Positions 1 to 6,317 of a DNA stretch of 64,000 nt are shown here, in pieces (position 1 is the stretch's first letter; each line of letters opens with the position of its first letter). The position numbers were made by a program, and so were the translations under genes. The stretch lies in NCBI RefSeq assembly GCF_022347565.1, contig NZ_JAKRGH010000020.1, forward strand, positions 29,600 through 93,599. The letters run 5' to 3'. Origin of the DNA: Vibrio sp. Of7-15. GTDB taxonomy: Bacteria; Pseudomonadota; Gammaproteobacteria; Enterobacterales; Vibrionaceae. The notes below the pieces were generated by a model. That model ran no database searches and was not told the DNA's origin. It was given only the letters and a program-made list of their open reading frames with translations.

Positions 1-237
1 TCAATTCTTGCCATCTCCAACCTATTTATGTTTTAGATAAGTTAATTTATGTTTAAATAATGTAAATTTACTTGGTTTGTTATGTATTAATTAAAAGTAA
101 ATTTAAGTTTATTGCCTTTTAAAAAACCACATTGCTCATTTATTGTGTATATTGTACTGGCTTTATATAATATAAAAGAGTGTTACATCGACTGACAGTG
201 ACGTTAGCGATGTTATTGGTTTACCGGGGGGCTTCCA
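1..237. other. AT-rich non-coding leader
   Basis: No reading frame of convincing length or codon use is seen here. The stretch is very AT-rich with runs of A and T and probably carries the promoter of the gene starting at 238. The last bases before that start are G-rich and can act as the ribosome binding site. Confidence 0.5.
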
Positions 238-627
238 ATGGGGAAACACGAATCAGATAATGTGGTTTTTGATTACACTGCATTCTTATCCGCATCTTGT
301 AAAAAACAATGGACGTTTTCAGAAGCAATGAAATCGTTTCTACCAGTGTTTGGCGTAGCTTGGAATGCAGCAGTACACTCAGATTTAACACCACACGAGC
401 GCTTATGGGATAAGGCTCTTAAGGTACTTTCTACACAAGTTAGTGATGAATCAAATTTGATCCGGTTGTTACGGCTTGCTCGTTCTGAGGGAATATACGA
501 TTTAGAAATCCAGCTGCCTTATGCACTGGATGACTCTCAATTAACGACCATTATGAGCAAATCACAAACAGATATTTGTTTAGATTCACTAGAAGGCGAG
601 ACACTTAAAGTACACCTTACCCATTAA
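238..627 (+). CDS. Hypothetical protein, 129 aa
   Basis: I do not recognise this family. The protein is soluble-looking, with no signal peptide or membrane segment, and mixed charged/hydrophobic composition with a leucine- and arginine-rich central helix (around residues 75-85). The ATG is preceded by a G-rich Shine-Dalgarno-like stretch about 8 bases upstream. It is monocistronic: a strong hairpin terminator follows about 20 bases after the stop, and the next gene is convergent. Codon use looks ordinary and the frame is clean, so it is likely a real gene. Confidence 0.7.
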   Translation: MGKHESDNVVFDYTAFLSASCKKQWTFSEAMKSFLPVFGVAWNAAVHSDLTPHERLWDKALKVLSTQVSDESNLIRLLRLARSEGIYDLEIQLPYALDDSQLTTIMSKSQTDICLDSLEGETLKVHLTH

Positions 628-644
628 TATTGTTTTATTACATA

Positions 645-680
645 AAAATAAGCCTCAATATTTATTGAGGCTTATTTTTT
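645..680. terminator. Bidirectional rho-independent terminator
   Basis: An AAGCCTCAATA arm and its complement TATTGAGGCTT form a strong stem flanked by A-run and T-run. It serves the gene at 238-627 on the plus strand and the convergent antiporter gene on the minus strand. Confidence 0.85.
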
Positions 681-700
681 TGTTTTTAATAGTATTTAAA

Positions 701-2113
701 TTACATAATATTTGGCTCGTTTAGTAATATTCCTACGGCAGATAATGCTGTTATTGTCAGAAGCCCTGCGATAACCTTTTCTTTATCAGTAAAAATATTC
801 ACCTGATTTTCTTTTTTTGCCTTTACATAAAAATATAAACCAGGTAGATAGAGCAAACTTGAAAGTAATAAATAGTTTAATCCTGATGCATAAAGAAGCC
901 AGATGCCATAGATAGTAGCGGATATACCGACGAAAAGTAGCTTACCGCGATTTTTATTTTCAAACGCCAGTTTCAATGTAAAAGCACCAACAAGAAAATA
1001 AGGTACTAAGATCATTTCAGAAGCAATGATTAATAACGAATCATAAGTGCCACCAAAGAATGTGACAAAAATTAGGGCGACTTGCACACTAGCATTGGTT
1101 AAAAATAAAGCTTTAGTTGGGGAGCCAGCACTATTTTGAGCGGCATAGCGTTTTGGAAACATGCCTTCTTTAGCGGCTAGGAAAGGCGCTTCAGAGGCTA
1201 ATACTGTCCAGCTAAGAAAAGCGCCACAAACAGAAACCAAAAGCCCGATACCAATGATCAGTTGCCCCCATGGCCCTATAATGTGTGACAGCACAGTTGC
1301 CATAGAGGGATTTTGATACTGGGCTAGTTCTTGTGGTTTTACTACGCCCATGGCCAACAGAGTGACAAGCACATAAATAGTCAGTGCAATTAATAACCCT
1401 AAAATGGTGGCTCTACCAATGTCTTTACGGTGTTTTGCTCGACTCGACACCACAACAGCGCCTTCAATACCAATAAACACCCATACTGTGACTAGCATAG
1501 TGCCTTTGATTTGATCAAGCAGATTATGTTCTTCACCAAAGTGCAATCCTGAAAAATCAAAAACAAAGGTGTCCCATTTGAAGGCAATAAAAGCAAAAAG
1601 AATAAAGAGGAATAGCGGGATTAATTTGGCAATGGTTGTAATGAGATTGATGGTGGCCGCTGTTTGCACACCACGAGAAACTAAAGCATGAACAAGCCAC
1701 AGTAATAATGAGGCACAAATTACCGATGTAGCTGTATTTCCCACTCCAAAGATAATGTTGTCAGGAGAGTCAAAAAGCATTCCTAGTGTACTAAACACAA
1801 TCACTAAATAAGAAACATTGGCCAGTGTCGCACTTAGCCAGTAGCCCCATGCCGAGCAAAAGCCGATGAAGTCACCAAAGCCACTTTGTGCGTACCCAAA
1901 AACACCACTCGTGATGTTTGGCTTCATTTGAGATAAGTATTGGAAAGAGAGAGCAAGGAAGATCATACCAAGGCCTGTAATCGCCCAACCGATCATTACT
2001 GCTGCAGGGCTGGCAACAGCCGCCATATTTTGCGGGAGGCTAAAGACACCAGCCCCAATCATAGAGCCAATAACAATTGCTGTCATGGCGCTTAGTCCTA
2101 GTTTTTTCTCCAC
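701..2113 (-). CDS. Basic amino acid/polyamine antiporter (ArcD-like, APC family)
   Basis: An inner-membrane amino-acid antiporter of the APC superfamily with about twelve hydrophobic segments over 470 aa, the usual length for arginine:ornithine antiporters. The APC signature GSMIGAGVF is at residues 16-24. By similarity to ArcD/YjdE-type proteins it should exchange a basic amino acid for its decarboxylated or deiminated product; the exact substrate cannot be read from the sequence. The start is GTG with an AGAGGA ribosome binding site about 4 bases upstream. No arginine deiminase or decarboxylase gene lies next to it in this window, so it stands alone. Its 3' end shares a terminator with the convergent gene at 238-627. 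Confidence 0.8.
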   Translation of the reverse strand: MEKKLGLSAMTAIVIGSMIGAGVFSLPQNMAAVASPAAVMIGWAITGLGMIFLALSFQYLSQMKPNITSGVFGYAQSGFGDFIGFCSAWGYWLSATLANVSYLVIVFSTLGMLFDSPDNIIFGVGNTATSVICASLLLWLVHALVSRGVQTAATINLITTIAKLIPLFLFILFAFIAFKWDTFVFDFSGLHFGEEHNLLDQIKGTMLVTVWVFIGIEGAVVVSSRAKHRKDIGRATILGLLIALTIYVLVTLLAMGVVKPQELAQYQNPSMATVLSHIIGPWGQLIIGIGLLVSVCGAFLSWTVLASEAPFLAAKEGMFPKRYAAQNSAGSPTKALFLTNASVQVALIFVTFFGGTYDSLLIIASEMILVPYFLVGAFTLKLAFENKNRGKLLFVGISATIYGIWLLYASGLNYLLLSSLLYLPGLYFYVKAKKENQVNIFTDKEKVIAGLLTITALSAVGILLNEPNIM

Positions 2114-2300
2114 AGAATCCTCTGGATTAATAATCTATCGAGAGTTGATTATATGGTCTTTTACGTTGTTAATCTCAATTACTATGGGCTTTATGACTAA
2201 AATCAATGGATTCACTGTGTTGTTTACGTAATGGTAATTATCCTGTTAAAACATGCCATTAGCCTCGTTAATGAACTATGTCGTTCTTATTACGATAAAT

Positions 2301-2340
2301 AAAAAAATACCACCAATAACACGTAAAATGATATCGGTGG
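2301..2340 (-). terminator. Rho-independent terminator of sulA
   Basis: Read on the minus strand, CCACCGATA pairs with TATTGGTGG (one G-U pair) and is followed by TATTTTTTT. It lies about 25 bases downstream of the sulA stop codon. Confidence 0.7.
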
Positions 2341-2362
2341 CGAAACAGAGTGGAAGAAAAAA

Positions 2363-2812
2363 TTAGTGAAGTAAGGTCGCAGCATTAGAAGGAAAGAAAA
2401 AAGTGCGTACATTGCTGCGTTTTGCTTGCTCAGATATTGCTTGGCATTGTGATGTTGTCGATGGTAATAAACCAATAACGGCACTCGCCGTACCGCATGA
2501 GATTGCTTTACAGATGATCTGCTCTTCTGTCATGGTACGAGATGGTTTCATTACTACGATCTTGTTGATATCAATACCTGCTGAAAGTAATACCGCTTTT
2601 GAAGGAACAGGAGCATTTGAAGTAAAAAATACCCAGCGTTGTTGAAGGCTTAAGTCTTGTAAGACAGCTAAGAAATTCGAGAACTCTGAAGAGGTTAAAG
2701 TTACATGGTGAGTTGATGAATAGCGTTCGATCTGTCCGTACGTTTTTGTGTATTGAGAGAACGTTGGTAATGCTGAGTTTTTCACTGCCTTGTGTTTTTC
2801 AAAAATCGCCAT
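2363..2812 (-). CDS. sulA: SOS cell division inhibitor SulA
   Basis: SulA binds FtsZ in the cytoplasm and blocks Z-ring formation during DNA damage; it is normally degraded by Lon. The 149-aa length and the RecA-like fold features fit vibrio SulA: the central segment with QQRWVFFTSNAPVPSK and a GIDINKIVVMK strand, and a conserved region around KAISCGTASAVIGLLP. The ATG start is 30 bases from a perfect LexA box, which directly supports SOS control. It is monocistronic with its own terminator. Sequence similarity to E. coli SulA is low overall, so the call rests on length, motif pattern and the LexA site together. Confidence 0.85.
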   Translation of the reverse strand: MAIFEKHKAVKNSALPTFSQYTKTYGQIERYSSTHHVTLTSSEFSNFLAVLQDLSLQQRWVFFTSNAPVPSKAVLLSAGIDINKIVVMKPSRTMTEEQIICKAISCGTASAVIGLLPSTTSQCQAISEQAKRSNVRTFFFPSNAATLLH

Positions 2813-2841
2813 GCTATTAACCTATGTCTTTATAACCAGTG

Positions 2842-2857
2842 CTGTATGCTTATACAG
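2842..2857 (-). promoter_or_regulatory. LexA operator of sulA
   Basis: CTGTATGCTTATACAG is an exact match to the CTGT-N8-ACAG LexA consensus. It lies 30 bp upstream of the sulA start codon. Confidence 0.9.
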
Positions 2858-3123
2858 TAGTGGTTTTTAAAGTACTGTGCAAGTAAATATTTTGTGTCAG
2901 TTCCAATCTCATTTGGGATTTTGTCCGGCTAAATAGGGTTCTTGTTTTTTATTTATCTATTTGTTTATAAAGTAAAACTTTTAGTTGTGGTGATTTTTTG
3001 CTAAATGAGCTGTTCAACTTTTTACTTTAAATAGACAGAAAGTGAGAGCCTTGAAATTTGAATTACTTCACGAGAATGATGAACGGGAAAGGTTGCTTGC
3101 ATGAGGAAAGCATTCTTAATTGA
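2858..3123. other. Non-coding region left of the accessory island
   Basis: No gene seen. AT-rich, with stop codons in all frames at short intervals. It joins the sulA promoter to the left copy of the direct repeat at 3124. Confidence 0.5.
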
Positions 3124-3214
3124 TGAATACCATTCAACTAAATTTGATTTGCATAGACACTTAATCATACATTAATGACTGATTTTCTATATGATTCGGG
3201 TTTGGTATATGTGG
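3124..3214 (+). repeat. Direct repeat, left copy (~90 bp)
   Basis: Matches the segment at 14829-14918 in the same orientation. The right-hand 54 bases (3161-3214) are identical at 46 positions counted by eye, ending in a shared TTTGGTATATGTGG; the left part aligns from a shared TGAATACC onward. The two copies lie on either side of the cassette, effector and immunity block. It could be a boundary duplication or a shared promoter region. Confidence 0.65.
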
Positions 3215-3220
3215 CGCAAC

Positions 3221-3279
3221 GTCGTGTATATCCCGAAATGGAATATATATACGGATCTCAGTCATATAGTTAATGTTAT
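3221..3279 (+). other. Shared leader element before cassette group 1
   Basis: A 59-bp stretch that lines up without gaps with 38830-38888, the segment before the second cassette group. I count 39 of 59 identical positions, concentrated at the ends, including a final GTTAATGTTAT. It ends 22 bp before the first cassette start codon. It may be a degenerate recombination site (attI-like or attC-derived) or a shared promoter/leader. Confidence 0.4.
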
Positions 3280-3301
3280 CCGTCACCCAATAATTTTAGC
3301 T

Positions 3302-3787
3302 ATGGAGAAGGAAGTGAACGTAAGGAATGCGACGAAGACAGACTCAAGTATCTTGTTGGGGCTTATTGAAAAAAAAGCTGAATTCGACCGTAGTATGAAA
3401 GGTTTTAGCGGCGAAATTTCAACAACTGTAGAGAAAATCGAACGAACTCTGTTTGGTGATTATCCGTTTGCACATGCCTTATTGATAGAGGAAAACGGCG
3501 AAGTTTTAGGTTTTGCGCTTTTCCACTATAGGTATTCTTCTTTCAGTGGCGAACCATCAATATGGCTTGATGACCTTTTAGTTGTGGGTAGACAGAGGTC
3601 AAAAGGTTATGGTCGTGAAATAATGCATGCATTAAAGTCGCAAGCTAAATCATGTTCCGCCTCTCACATTTCGTGGACTGCGAGCCCCCACAATAAGAAA
3701 GCTCACGAGTTCTACAAAAGGCTGGGTGCAGATGTTGAACGAATGGATGGTCAAAGGCCGTACTTCCGTTGGGCTATGTGCGGCTAA
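3302..3787 (+). CDS. GNAT-family N-acetyltransferase (integron-like cassette)
   Basis: A 161-aa acetyl-CoA-dependent N-acetyltransferase with the GNAT fold. The central strand WLDDLLVV is followed by the acetyl-CoA loop RQRSKGYGRE, and the C-terminal SPHNKKAHEFYKRLGA helix is typical of the family. The substrate is not evident. The frame stays open upstream to 3191, but the ATG at 3302 is preferred: it follows a GCTATGGAG context, the family fold begins at NVRNATKTD just after it, and the longer version would read through repeat and leader DNA. The stop lies inside the start of a VCR-like attC site, as is usual for superintegron cassettes. Confidence 0.85.
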   Translation: MEKEVNVRNATKTDSSILLGLIEKKAEFDRSMKGFSGEISTTVEKIERTLFGDYPFAHALLIEENGEVLGFALFHYRYSSFSGEPSIWLDDLLVVGRQRSKGYGREIMHALKSQAKSCSASHISWTASPHNKKAHEFYKRLGADVERMDGQRPYFRWAMCG

Positions 3788-3902
3788 CAGATTGCTTAAG
3801 AGTGACGGCTAACCTTTGGCATTTTTGGTATGGTTGAGTTTAGTGATTACGGTGGCTTTGCTTGGGTTTCGTGATGTTAGCCGCACCTTAGCAAGGCGTT
3901 AT
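3783..3902 (+). repeat. VCR-like attC site (cassette 1)
   Basis: About 120 bp with the vibrio repeat layout. An outer arm TAACAGATTGCTTAAG is complementary, with mismatches, to CTTAGCAAGGCGTTA at the far end, and an inner GACGGCTAAC pairs with GTTAGCCGC. The interior carries the GGCATTTTTGGTATGGTTGAG type of sequence common in such sites (split here for length), and the end is a GTTAT core. Confidence 0.8.
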
Positions 3903-3928
3903 TTTTACAAGAGTTTTTAGGCGAAATA

Positions 3929-4159
3929 ATGAGTTATAAAAACGCTATTGAAGATCAGTTTTACAATGAAAATCGGAGTAATACGCTCCCTTTTGTTATT
4001 AATGACGCTGTAAAAATAGTCGCTGGTGAGTTTACTAATCGATTTGGTAGTGTGGTCAGCTTTAATCAACAAGACGGTTATCTAGAGTTTGTAGTTGAGT
4101 TAGGAGATGGCTCTGGTGATGTCAAAGTTAAAGCCACTGAAATGCAATTAAGTAACTAA
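3929..4159 (+). CDS. Hypothetical cassette protein, 76 aa
   Basis: A small acidic soluble protein that I do not recognise. It has no signal peptide or membrane segment; the second half is beta-rich with VVSFNQQDGYLEFVVELGDG, ending in a TEMQLSN tail. Layout suggests a small SH3-like or KOW-like barrel, but this is inference. It lies between two attC sites, in the same orientation as its neighbours, so it is one integron-like cassette. The start ATG follows GTTTTTAGGCGAAATA, with AGGCGA as a likely ribosome binding site. Confidence 0.7.
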   Translation: MSYKNAIEDQFYNENRSNTLPFVINDAVKIVAGEFTNRFGSVVSFNQQDGYLEFVVELGDGSGDVKVKATEMQLSN

Positions 4160-4186
4160 ACATAACAAATCGTTTAACAGGAACTC

Positions 4187-4582
4187 CTAACATCCTTCTA
4201 CGGCAATCGAATCCCTTAACACCATAAGTCGTTCGTATTCGCGAATATCAGCACAATCGACGAGTATAATAGGCTGTGGATTAACCGAGCAGAGTTGATG
4301 GCAGTGCCAACGATAAATGTCGAGCCTATCATGATGTAAATGATGGTTACCTAATAAACGGTCAACACGTTTGATACAGTGTTTCGCCTTAGCCTTTGAA
4401 AGAAGAGAGCGTCTTAATAAAGTAAATGTAAGTGCATCATTGTTAAGCAATGATTGCACAGAGTCCATAAGTGATTTGAGTCTCTTTTTGTGAATGTTAG
4501 GACACTGACTTTCCAGCGAACTGTGTAGAATATGAATATCACGCATTTTGCCTTTACTCTTTTGTGTTTGTGGTGAATCCAT
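4187..4582 (-). pseudogene. IS4-family transposase, N-terminal fragment
   Basis: The 131 aa match the start of vibrio IS4-type transposases: the RDIHILHSSLESQCPN opening, a KAKHCIKRVDRLLGN motif, and a DIYRWHCHQLCS segment followed by PIILVDCADIREYERL. That last segment holds the first part of the catalytic region; the usual Asp-Trp there is Asp-Cys. The reading frame ends just after IAVEG where transposon DNA joins the attC, so the rest of the catalytic domain (second Asp and Glu) is absent. The native start may be the Met 12 codons in (4546). Confidence 0.8.
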
Positions 4583-4648
4583 TGGATCAGAAGGTAAGGT
4601 GCATGTCTACTTATTGAACAATAAAGGCATTTTGTGGGGATTCGTAAG
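4191..4648 (-). mobile_element. IS4-family insertion sequence remnant
   Basis: About 460 bp with the 5' end of an IS4-type transposase gene on the minus strand. Its outer end on the right reads, on the minus strand, CTTACGAATCCCCACAAA, which looks like an IS10/IS4-type terminal inverted repeat. The other end is missing: the element breaks off inside the transposase gene and joins attC DNA directly. It is therefore a deletion derivative and cannot transpose on its own. Confidence 0.7.
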
Positions 4649-4692
4649 TTGCAGGCGTTAAGCGTTTACCAGAGATAACATAATCAGGAGTA

Positions 4693-5103
4693 ATGATGAA
4701 CAAAGAACAGGCTAAAAAACACATTGAAGATAATCTGAATGACGGGGACTCGCTAATAGGTTTTTTTCAGGCAGTAAGTCTACCAAATATTTGGCTATTC
4801 TTACTAATTGGCCCTCTTTTTATTCTAAGCATGAGAACATACTTTGTAGCTGTTACTGAAAAAGGTATATCTTTCCACAAATTGAGCTTGTTAGGTAAAT
4901 TTAAAGAGCATGATTTTTTTGAGTTTAGTGACATTGAAAGCGTGAAAATAGGAAAAGGGCTATTACAAAGGCCTATGAAATTCACATTCAAAAACAACCG
5001 AAAGATTAAAGTAAAAGCACAATTAAAGGGAGTGGAAAAGGTCGCAACATTGTTGCCAGATGTTCAAGAACATATTGAGAGCAATATACCTTTAGTTCAA
5101 TGA
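4693..5103 (+). CDS. Membrane-anchored PH-like domain protein (cassette gene)
   Basis: A 136-aa protein with an N-terminal cytoplasmic helix, one hydrophobic segment (about residues 30-52, IWLFLLIGPLFILS) and a C-terminal beta-rich domain. The strand pattern (FVAVTEKGISFHKLS, then the FEFSDIESVKIGKG region, then KFTFKNNRKIKVKA) resembles bacterial PH domains. The start is one of two adjacent ATGs behind TCAGGAGTA. Its last codons overlap the rhomboid gene start by 4 bp, so the two are translationally coupled and probably function together. The pair sits between the split attC and a further attC-like palindrome. Confidence 0.65.
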   Translation: MMNKEQAKKHIEDNLNDGDSLIGFFQAVSLPNIWLFLLIGPLFILSMRTYFVAVTEKGISFHKLSLLGKFKEHDFFEFSDIESVKIGKGLLQRPMKFTFKNNRKIKVKAQLKGVEKVATLLPDVQEHIESNIPLVQ

Positions 5104-5834
5104 TTATATTTCTTATCGCAGTTGTGACTTATGTCGGCTTATTGATTTTCATAAAGCCTGCTCCGAGTAGTTTGAAGGCTGCTCCAATTACCTATAGTGA
5201 AAACTTTAAGTTTGTTTGGGCTTCTATATGTTCAGGGGTTGTAATTCTTTTTATATTTCTTCTGACAACAAACTTTGACTTCATTTCCGTAGATGAGAGC
5301 CTGTATGGAACGTTCGCACTGAGTAATGACATTGATCAGTTTTTAAAGTGGCCCTTACAGTCAGTATCGCACCTATTTATCCATGGTAACCTGATTCATC
5401 TCGCTGCAAATGTAATAGGCTTAGGTCTAGCATCCGCCTATGAACGTAGGGTTGGAGCCAAGAGGTATTTGGCAGTACTTCTTGTGAGCGGCTTGGCATC
5501 TATACCATCTATACTATTCTATTCGGAAAGTATTCTAGTCAGCGGGATATCGGGTGGCGTTTTCGGCTTGGCTGCTGCTTATTTTACAGATGAAGAGGAA
5601 TTAACCACCAAGGAGTGGCTTTTAGCGATTTCACTATTCCTGTTTTTGGCAATCGTACTTGCCCTAGATTCAGAGTTCAAAGGTGGTTTTAATCAAGCGT
5701 TAGATATGAAAATTGATCACGTTGGCCATTTTTTGGGAGCATTAGGCGCAATTTTGTATTGCCGCTTAAATCCACCGCGCTTAGCAAGGGCAAGCACCGG
5801 AAAAATTAAAGAACCGTCTTCACCTCCACTTTAA
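5100..5834 (+). CDS. Rhomboid-family intramembrane serine protease
   Basis: A 244-aa polytopic membrane protein with about six to seven hydrophobic segments. The rhomboid active-site elements are visible: HLAAN at residues 100-104 in the second core helix, GISG with the nucleophile Ser151, and a catalytic His near residue 210 in DHVGHFLGAL. Such enzymes cut transmembrane substrates within the bilayer. The start overlaps the preceding PH-like gene in an ATGA arrangement. Codon use and location make it a two-gene integron-like cassette, which is larger than most cassettes. The 3' end runs into an attC-like inverted repeat. Confidence 0.8.
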   Translation: MIIFLIAVVTYVGLLIFIKPAPSSLKAAPITYSENFKFVWASICSGVVILFIFLLTTNFDFISVDESLYGTFALSNDIDQFLKWPLQSVSHLFIHGNLIHLAANVIGLGLASAYERRVGAKRYLAVLLVSGLASIPSILFYSESILVSGISGGVFGLAAAYFTDEEELTTKEWLLAISLFLFLAIVLALDSEFKGGFNQALDMKIDHVGHFLGALGAILYCRLNPPRLARASTGKIKEPSSPPL

Positions 5835-5857
5835 TTTTCCGGTGTTGTCGGCGTTAG
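5776..5857 (+). repeat. attC-like imperfect palindrome
   Basis: CACCGGAAAAATTAAAG (5795-5811) pairs with CTTTAATTTTCCGGTG (5829-5844) with one bulged A, around a 17-base spacer. It ends with GGCGTTAG, an attC-type core. It overlaps the end of the rhomboid gene. It looks like a non-VCR type of attC; a terminator-like role is also possible. Confidence 0.5.
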
Positions 5858-5899
5858 TTGGCTAGAGTAAGAAGCATTTTAAATTAGGTAGTTAAACAG

Positions 5900-6052
5900 A
5901 TGAAATCAGATAAAGAAGTTATGGAGCTTATCGGTAATTAGTGGATATTGAGAATCAATGAAAATACAAAAAAGGTCAGTTCAGCATTTAAAGCTACTGT
6001 TGAAAAGTATAAAAACGCCCAAACAAAAGCGGAAGTAAAGACTTACCATTGA
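5900..6052 (+). pseudogene. Small ORF interrupted by an in-frame TAG
   Basis: ATG at 5900 opens a 13-codon frame ending with TAG at 5939-5941. The same frame continues without further stops for 36 codons to TGA at 6050. The continuation, with ENTKKVSSAFKATVEKYKNA, has coding character (lysine/glutamate-rich helix). It follows the attC-like site and is probably the remnant of a cassette gene with a nonsense mutation. Confidence 0.45.
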
Positions 6053-6317
6053 ACAATGGCTTACTGAGAGTCATCACTCCAATGCATTTTATACCGAATT
6101 TTGCTAGGGCTATTTTGAGCAAGTATTTTTGAATGTTTAGTGTCTTGTCTTTGTGCTTGGCGAGATTTAAATGGACACTTGTTTCAAAATTCTATAGCTC
6201 CTCCTTTCTAGACAAAACACCTAGTACTTCAGGCATTTAGACAGGGCCTTTTGAACAATTTGTTATTTGATAATATGGTAAATTAGCCTTTATTTTTCAA
6301 TAGACTATTTCCATAAC
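6053..6317. other. Non-coding region before the effector gene
   Basis: No gene seen. It should carry the promoter of the effector gene; AT-rich -10-like sequences (TATGGTAAAT, near 6275) occur close to the effector start, but no clear ribosome binding site precedes the ATG. Confidence 0.4.

Larger units (their letters stand above)
4158..4664 (+). repeat. attC site of cassette 2, split by an IS remnant
   Basis: The left part (about 4158-4190) begins TAAACATAACAAATCG and continues with an AACAGGAACTCC segment as in VCRs. The right part is GTTGCAGGCGTTAAGC at 4649-4664, the expected distal core. Between them lies an IS4-type transposon fragment in place of the middle of the attC. Confidence 0.6.

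Noticed and set aside
2403..2645. 80-aa plus-strand frame opposite sulA
   Set aside because: Antisense shadow of sulA; sulA itself has a LexA box, terminator and family pattern.
3783..3902. Plain terminator instead of attC
   Set aside because: The long, mismatched outer and inner arms and the GTTAT core fit VCR-type attC; there is no T-run.
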